Shown: positions 5,423 to 9,200 of the stretch, in pieces
How the letters are laid out: the number at the start of each line of letters is the position of its first letter
Position numbering within the stretch: the stretch's first letter is position 1
NCBI GenBank assembly: GCA_021815655.1
Contig: JAKAGJ010000046.1
Location: 1-9,200, forward strand
Reading direction: 5' to 3'
Length of the DNA: 9,200 nucleotides
Source of the DNA: Deltaproteobacteria bacterium
GTDB lineage: Bacteria > Desulfobacterota > Desulfarculia > Desulfarculales > Desulfarculaceae
Program-made: the position numbers and the translations under genes
Notes under the pieces: model-generated
Database searches by the model: none
Told to the model about the DNA's origin: nothing
What the model saw: only the letters and a program-made list of their open reading frames with translations

Positions 5423-8071
5423 ATGAAGAACAAGGCACTGCTGTGGGTCCTGGCTGCGTTGATAATGGCGTGGCCGGGCGTGGTGTTCTCGGCCGAACCC
5501 GCCAAAGTGGCGGTATTTCCCTTCGACGTCTTCAGCCAGGAGCCGCTGGACCAGCTCAAGCAGGGGTTGCAGGAGTCGCTGGCCAAGAAGCTCAAGACCG
5601 AGGGGCTCAACGTCCTGGACTTGAAGGACGTCAACCGCGCCCTGTCCGAGCAGAACAAGCCCCTGGACCTCACGGTGGCCCGCAATCTGGCCGGAAAGCT
5701 GGGGGCGGAGTATGCTGTGTACGGCTCCCTGACCAAGATCGGCAACCGCGTGTCCCTGGACGTCAAGCTTCTTGACGTGCTGGGCATGCGCCGTCCGCAG
5801 TCGCTGTTCGTGGAGGGCACGGGCACCGATTCCCTTGAGGGGCTCACCGACCGCCTGGCCCGCGAACTCTCCGCCCAGGCCGCCGGCCGCGAGCAGGTGG
5901 CCGAGATCAAGGTGGAGGGCAACAAGCGCATCGAGGCCGAGGCCATCAAGGCCGTGATGCAGAGCAAGGTGGGCGGTCCCTACGCCCCCGTGCGCCTGGA
6001 CGAAGACCTGCGCGCCATATGGAAGATGGGCTACTTTGACGACGTGCGCATGGATTCGGCCGACACGCCCCAGGGCAAGGTGGTGACGGTCATCGTCAAG
6101 GAAAAGCCCACCGTGCGCGAGGTGAACATCGTAGGCAACAAGGCCATCGACGAAAAGGACCTGCGCGACCAGATCGGCATCAAGCCCTTCGGCGTGTTCA
6201 AGCCCGAGGCCGTCAAGGAGGCCGAGGCCAAGATCATCAAGCTCTATCACGACAAGGGCTTCTACGACGCCAAGGTCACCAGCGAGATCATCACCACCCC
6301 CTCCGGCGACCCCGGGGTGAACTTCAAGATCGACGAAGGCAAGAAGGTCTTCATCAAGAGCATCACCTTCAGCGGCAACAAGTCCTTCAAGCCCTCTGAG
6401 ATCATCGACCAGATGTCCACCACCCAGAAGGGTTGGTTCACCTGGATCACCGAGTCCAACGTCCTGGAACGCAGCAAGCTGGACCAGGACGTGGAGAAGA
6501 TCACCGACTTCTACTACAACAACGGCTACATGACCGCCAGAGTCGGCGAGCCCACCGTCACCCGCGAGCCCGACGGCCTGGTGGTGCACTTCAACATCGA
6601 GGAAGGTCCCCGTTTCAAGATCTCCGACGTGGCGGTCACCGGAGAGATGCTTCTGCCCCAAAAAGACATGGTCGAATCGCTCAAGACCAAACCAGGCGCC
6701 TGGTTCAACCGCGACATCCTGCGCCAGGACATGACCAACCTCAACACCCTCTACGCCGACAAAGGCTACGCCTATGTGGATGTGCGCCCGCAGATCCAGC
6801 AAAACATGGACAAGCATACGGTCAGCGTGGCCTTCAACATCAAGAAGGGCGACAAGGTTTACTTCGAGCGCATCCTGATCACCGGCAACACCAACACGCG
6901 TGACAACGTCATCCGGCGCGAGCTGGGTGTGGCCGAGGGCGATCTGTTCTCGGGCACGGCGCTGCGCGACGGCAACATGCGTCTTAGGCGGCTCAACTTC
7001 TTCGAGGACATTCACATCAGCACCGCCAAGGGCAGCGCGCCCGACCGCATGGACCTCAAGATCGACGTAAAGGAAAAGCGCACCGGCCAGTTCAGCGTGG
7101 GCGCCGGTTACTCCACGGTGGACAAGTTCATGATTATGGGCCGCATCGGCGAGGCCAACCTCTTCGGCCGCGGCCAGCAGCTTGAACTCAAGGGCCAGAT
7201 AGGCGGCACCTCCACGCGCTATACCTTGAGCTTCACCGAGCCCTGGCTTTTCGACCGCCCGGTGAGCGCCGGCGCTGACATCTACGATTGGCAGCGCGAT
7301 TACTACACCTATTCCAAGGACGCCCTCGGCGGACGCATTCGCCTGGGCTGGCCCACCCCCTACCGGGCCGTCCGGCTGTACACCTACTACACCTACGAGG
7401 TGGCGGACATCTACAATATCCAGAGCAACGCCGCCCGCATCATCAGCGACCAGAAAGGCGAGCACACCACCAGTTCCGTGCGCGCCATCCTGCGCCGCGA
7501 CACCCGCGACAACGCCTTCAATCCCACCCACGGCTCCGACAACAGCATCAGCACCGAGTATGCCGGCGATCCCATCGGCGGCACCAACGCCTTTATCAAG
7601 GTGATCGGCGACACCGGTTGGTACTTCCCCCTGTGGTGGGAGCACGTCTTCGTCATGCACGGACGCGTGGGCTGGCTTACCGGGCATGCCGGCGGCGACC
7701 TGCCCATCTACGAGAAGTTCTTCCTGGGCGGCATCAACACCTTGCGCGGTTTCGACTACCAGTCGGTCAGCCCGCGCGACCCGCTGACCAACGACCGCAT
7801 CGGTGGCGAGCGCATGGCCCTGGCCAACATAGAGTACCGCTTCCCGCTCCTGCCCAAGGCCGGTCTGGTGGGCGTGTTCTTCTATGACACCGGTAACGTG
7901 TGGAGCCAGGAAGACGGCTATAAATGGAGCGATTTGCGCAAGAGCGTGGGCGGCGGCATACGCTGGTACTCGCCCATGGGTCCCCTGCGCCTGGAATACG
8001 GCTACGTGCTTGATCCCAAGCCGGACGACAGCGAGTCCAACTGGGAATTCACCATCGGCAGCATTTTCTAA
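5423..8071 (+). CDS. bamA: Outer membrane protein assembly factor BamA with extra N-terminal domain
   Basis: BamA is the outer-membrane core of the BAM machine that folds beta-barrel proteins into the outer membrane. The 882-residue protein starts with a signal peptide (about 1-24, cut near VFSA). An additional domain of about 130 residues follows (26-157; starts AKVAVFPFDVF, contains LGAEYAVYGSLTKIGNRVSL), resembling the TolB N-terminal or FlgO-like fold. Five POTRA domains come next, at about 159-229, 230-308, 309-397, 398-478 and 479-553, each opening with a motif like IKVEGNK or VNIVGNK. The barrel (554-882) carries the L6 loop motif as LRGF (774-777; usually VRGF) and ends in FTIGSIF, a good C-terminal beta-signal with terminal Phe. 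E. coli BamA is about 810 residues, so the extension accounts for the extra length. ATG 5423 follows GAGGG, 15 nt after lolD. It may be transcribed from both the lysS promoter and the one inside lolD. Confidence 0.96.
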   Translation: MKNKALLWVLAALIMAWPGVVFSAEPAKVAVFPFDVFSQEPLDQLKQGLQESLAKKLKTEGLNVLDLKDVNRALSEQNKPLDLTVARNLAGKLGAEYAVYGSLTKIGNRVSLDVKLLDVLGMRRPQSLFVEGTGTDSLEGLTDRLARELSAQAAGREQVAEIKVEGNKRIEAEAIKAVMQSKVGGPYAPVRLDEDLRAIWKMGYFDDVRMDSADTPQGKVVTVIVKEKPTVREVNIVGNKAIDEKDLRDQIGIKPFGVFKPEAVKEAEAKIIKLYHDKGFYDAKVTSEIITTPSGDPGVNFKIDEGKKVFIKSITFSGNKSFKPSEIIDQMSTTQKGWFTWITESNVLERSKLDQDVEKITDFYYNNGYMTARVGEPTVTREPDGLVVHFNIEEGPRFKISDVAVTGEMLLPQKDMVESLKTKPGAWFNRDILRQDMTNLNTLYADKGYAYVDVRPQIQQNMDKHTVSVAFNIKKGDKVYFERILITGNTNTRDNVIRRELGVAEGDLFSGTALRDGNMRLRRLNFFEDIHISTAKGSAPDRMDLKIDVKEKRTGQFSVGAGYSTVDKFMIMGRIGEANLFGRGQQLELKGQIGGTSTRYTLSFTEPWLFDRPVSAGADIYDWQRDYYTYSKDALGGRIRLGWPTPYRAVRLYTYYTYEVADIYNIQSNAARIISDQKGEHTTSSVRAILRRDTRDNAFNPTHGSDNSISTEYAGDPIGGTNAFIKVIGDTGWYFPLWWEHVFVMHGRVGWLTGHAGGDLPIYEKFFLGGINTLRGFDYQSVSPRDPLTNDRIGGERMALANIEYRFPLLPKAGLVGVFFYDTGNVWSQEDGYKWSDLRKSVGGGIRWYSPMGPLRLEYGYVLDPKPDDSESNWEFTIGSIF

Positions 8072-8075
8072 TCAT

Positions 8076-8093
8076 CCGGGATGGCAATCCCGG
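8076..8093 (+). other. Hairpin in the bamA-skp gap
   Basis: CCGGGAT at 8076-8082 pairs perfectly with ATCCCGG at 8087-8093 around a GGCA loop, starting 5 nt after the bamA stop. No T run follows, and the skp ribosome site AGGGAG comes 8 nt later, so an intrinsic terminator is unlikely. It may stabilise the bamA mRNA end or lower read-through into skp. Confidence 0.5.
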
Positions 8094-8114
8094 GACTGAT
8101 AGGGAGCGCACAGC

Positions 8115-8648
8115 ATGCGGAAAGTTAGCAAGAGGCAATTCTTCTGTGGTGTCCTGACTTTGTTTATCATGGCCGCCTGGGCCTTGCCCTCCCTGGCCCT
8201 GGCGGAAGGCGGCGTGGCGGTGGTGAACCTGAAGCGCGCGGTGCTGGAATGCGCGGCGGGCAAGAAGGCCCAGGCCGAGCTTAACCGCAAGGCCGACCGT
8301 CTCAAGGCCGAACTGAAGAAGCTCAACGACGAGGTCCAGAACATGCGCAAGGACCTGGAGAATACCGCGGCCCTCTTGAAGCCCGAGGCCAAGCTGGCCA
8401 AGGAGCGCGACTTCGAGCGCAAGGTGCGGCTGTTAAACGACCGCAACCGCGACGCCGAGCAGGAGATGGGCGAGGCCCAGCGCGACATCCTGCTGCCGAT
8501 CCAACGTCAGATGCTTAAAGTCATCGAGGACATGGGCATCAAGAACAACTACTCCGTCATCCTGGAAGCCAGCATGGCTCTCTACGCCCCCAAGAGCGCC
8601 GATATTACCAATCAGGCGATCGCGGCCTACGACAAGGCCCACCCGTAG
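8115..8648 (+). CDS. skp: Periplasmic chaperone Skp / OmpH family protein
   Basis: Skp-type chaperones hold unfolded outer-membrane proteins in the periplasm on the way to BamA. The 177-residue protein has a signal peptide (about 1-30; basic MRKVSKR, hydrophobic core, then ALALA before the cut). A beta segment GVAVVNLKRAVLEC follows, equivalent to the family's conserved start (IAVVDLQRA..). A long charged helical region of about 48-130, rich in K, E, L and A, would form the coiled-coil tentacle, and the C-terminal strand-helix segment (NNYSVILEASMALYAPKSADIT) closes the trimer core. E. coli Skp is about 160 residues, so the size fits. ATG 8115 has AGGGAG 8 nt upstream. The position between bamA and lpxD is the usual one. 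The TAG stop is in the same frame as the lpxD start 12 nt later. Confidence 0.92.
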   Translation: MRKVSKRQFFCGVLTLFIMAAWALPSLALAEGGVAVVNLKRAVLECAAGKKAQAELNRKADRLKAELKKLNDEVQNMRKDLENTAALLKPEAKLAKERDFERKVRLLNDRNRDAEQEMGEAQRDILLPIQRQMLKVIEDMGIKNNYSVILEASMALYAPKSADITNQAIAAYDKAHP

Positions 8649-8660
8649 GCCCGTCCGGAG

Positions 8661-9200
8661 ATGCAGGCTAGCTTGAGTCAACTGGCCGCCCTTTTGGGCG
8701 GCCACCTGGAAGGCCCGGGCGAAAGGGTCATCAAGGGCATCAAGGGCATCGAGGATGCCGGCCCCGAGGACCTGGCCTTCCTGGCCAACCCCAAATACGC
8801 CAAGGCCCTGCCCAAATGCCGGGCGGGCGTGGTGCTGGTGCGTCCCAACCAGGAGGTGCCCGCGGGGCTGGCCGTGATCCGGGTTGACGATCCCTATCTG
8901 GCTTACGCCAAGATACTGACCGAGGCCACCCGACGACCCTATCAACCCTTAGGGGTGCATCCCCGGGCCATGGTGGAGCCTGACGCCAGCCTGGGCCGGG
9001 ACGTCAGCGTGCACGCCCTGGCCTACGTGGGCCAGGGCGCCGTGCTGGGCGACAGGGTGGTGCTGCACCCCGGTGCCTACGTGGGGCCGGGGGCGCGCAT
9101 CGGCGACGACAGCGTGCTGCACCCCGGCGTGGTGGTCTACCACGGCTGCATCATCGGCCGGCGCTGCATCATCCACGCCGGCACGGTCATCGGCTCCGAC
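8661..9200 (+). CDS. lpxD: UDP-3-O-(acyl)glucosamine N-acyltransferase LpxD, 3' end cut by window
   Basis: LpxD adds the second, N-linked hydroxyacyl chain from acyl carrier protein to UDP-3-O-acylglucosamine in lipid A synthesis. The first 180 residues are present. The N-terminal uridine-binding domain (1-95) has SLSQLAALLGGHLEG and the family block AGPEDLAFLANPKYAKAL at 40-57. From about 105 the left-handed beta-helix of hexapeptide repeats begins (GVHPRAMVEPDASLG, then VHALAYVGQGAVLGD), reaching IGRRCIIHAGTVIGSD at the edge, where family members continue with GFGF. The catalytic histidine and the C-terminal helix bundle lie beyond the window. The GGAG at 8657-8660 abuts the ATG with no spacer, so initiation may rely on coupling to skp. 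A TTG at 8673 is a possible alternative start but would trim the usual N-terminus. Confidence 0.93.
   Translation, partial: MQASLSQLAALLGGHLEGPGERVIKGIKGIEDAGPEDLAFLANPKYAKALPKCRAGVVLVRPNQEVPAGLAVIRVDDPYLAYAKILTEATRRPYQPLGVHPRAMVEPDASLGRDVSVHALAYVGQGAVLGDRVVLHPGAYVGPGARIGDDSVLHPGVVVYHGCIIGRRCIIHAGTVIGSD
8683..8704 (+). other. Strong hairpin at the start of the lpxD coding region
   Basis: A perfect 9 bp stem, TGGCCGCCC (8683-8691) with GGGCGGCCA (8696-8704) around a TTTT loop, begins 22 nt after the lpxD ATG. It would sit at or within the initiating ribosome's footprint and could restrain translation unless ribosomes arrive from skp. It may also be a by-product of GC-biased codons for LAALLGGH. 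Confidence 0.5.

Noticed and set aside
5384..7687. A 767-codon open frame antisense to bamA
   Set aside because: It is a by-product of GC-rich codon bias opposite a well-supported gene. Its translation is low-complexity (rich in V, H, G, L, D) with no recognisable domain.
8730..8747. Tandem 9 bp repeat ATCAAGGGC in lpxD (encodes IKGIKG)
   Set aside because: The family has the same length here (compare VITGVASM in E. coli), so it need not be an insertion. Two in-frame copies are most simply coincidence or drift.
1..9200. CRISPR arrays, insertion sequences, tRNA or rRNA genes
   Set aside because: No spaced direct repeats, transposase-like frames, terminal inverted repeats or RNA gene signatures were found by reading both strands.

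Overview
The window is 9.2 kb of GC-rich, gene-dense DNA from a Gram-negative (diderm) bacterium. It carries LolC/LolD, BamA, Skp and LpxD, so the cell builds an outer membrane with LPS. The order lysS-lolC-lolD-bamA-skp-lpxD, the small PxxKW-type cysteine-rich protein and the N-terminal extension on BamA together suggest a Desulfobacterota (deltaproteobacterial) chromosome, perhaps a GC-rich sulfate-reducer lineage such as Desulfarculales. That assignment is inferred from gene content and base composition, not from a database match. No mobile element, CRISPR array, tRNA or rRNA was seen.

Positions 1-1315: a G-run-rich leader is followed by a divergent member of the RNA 3'-terminal phosphate cyclase family (TTG start at 144, strong AGGAGG ribosome site). 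It appears to lack the catalytic histidine. It converges on a minus-strand gene, and the roughly 100 bp between them hold two strong hairpins that probably end transcription from both sides.

Positions 1316-1872: a 94-residue, eight-cysteine PxxKW-type protein lies on the minus strand and is divergent from lysS. The shared 272 bp region between the two start codons contains two back-to-back promoters, each with a perfect TTGACA -35 box and a 17 bp spacer. A small dyad sits midway between them.

Positions 1873-9200: one tightly packed plus-strand operon links lysyl-tRNA synthetase (lysS) to outer-membrane building. LolC and LolD release lipoproteins from the inner membrane. BamA inserts beta-barrels into the outer membrane. 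Skp/OmpH chaperones barrel precursors through the periplasm. LpxD, cut by the window end, makes acylated UDP-glucosamine for lipid A. Successive spacings are a 1 nt overlap, a 4 nt overlap, then gaps of 15, 43 and 12 nt. A near-consensus promoter embedded in the 5' part of lolD could give bamA-skp-lpxD their own transcription.

Most of the window is conventional envelope-biogenesis housekeeping. The points most worth a second look are the probably inactive RtcA-like protein, the embedded lolD promoter, the extra N-terminal domain on BamA, the cysteine-rich protein with its divergent control region, and the hairpin at the start of lpxD.
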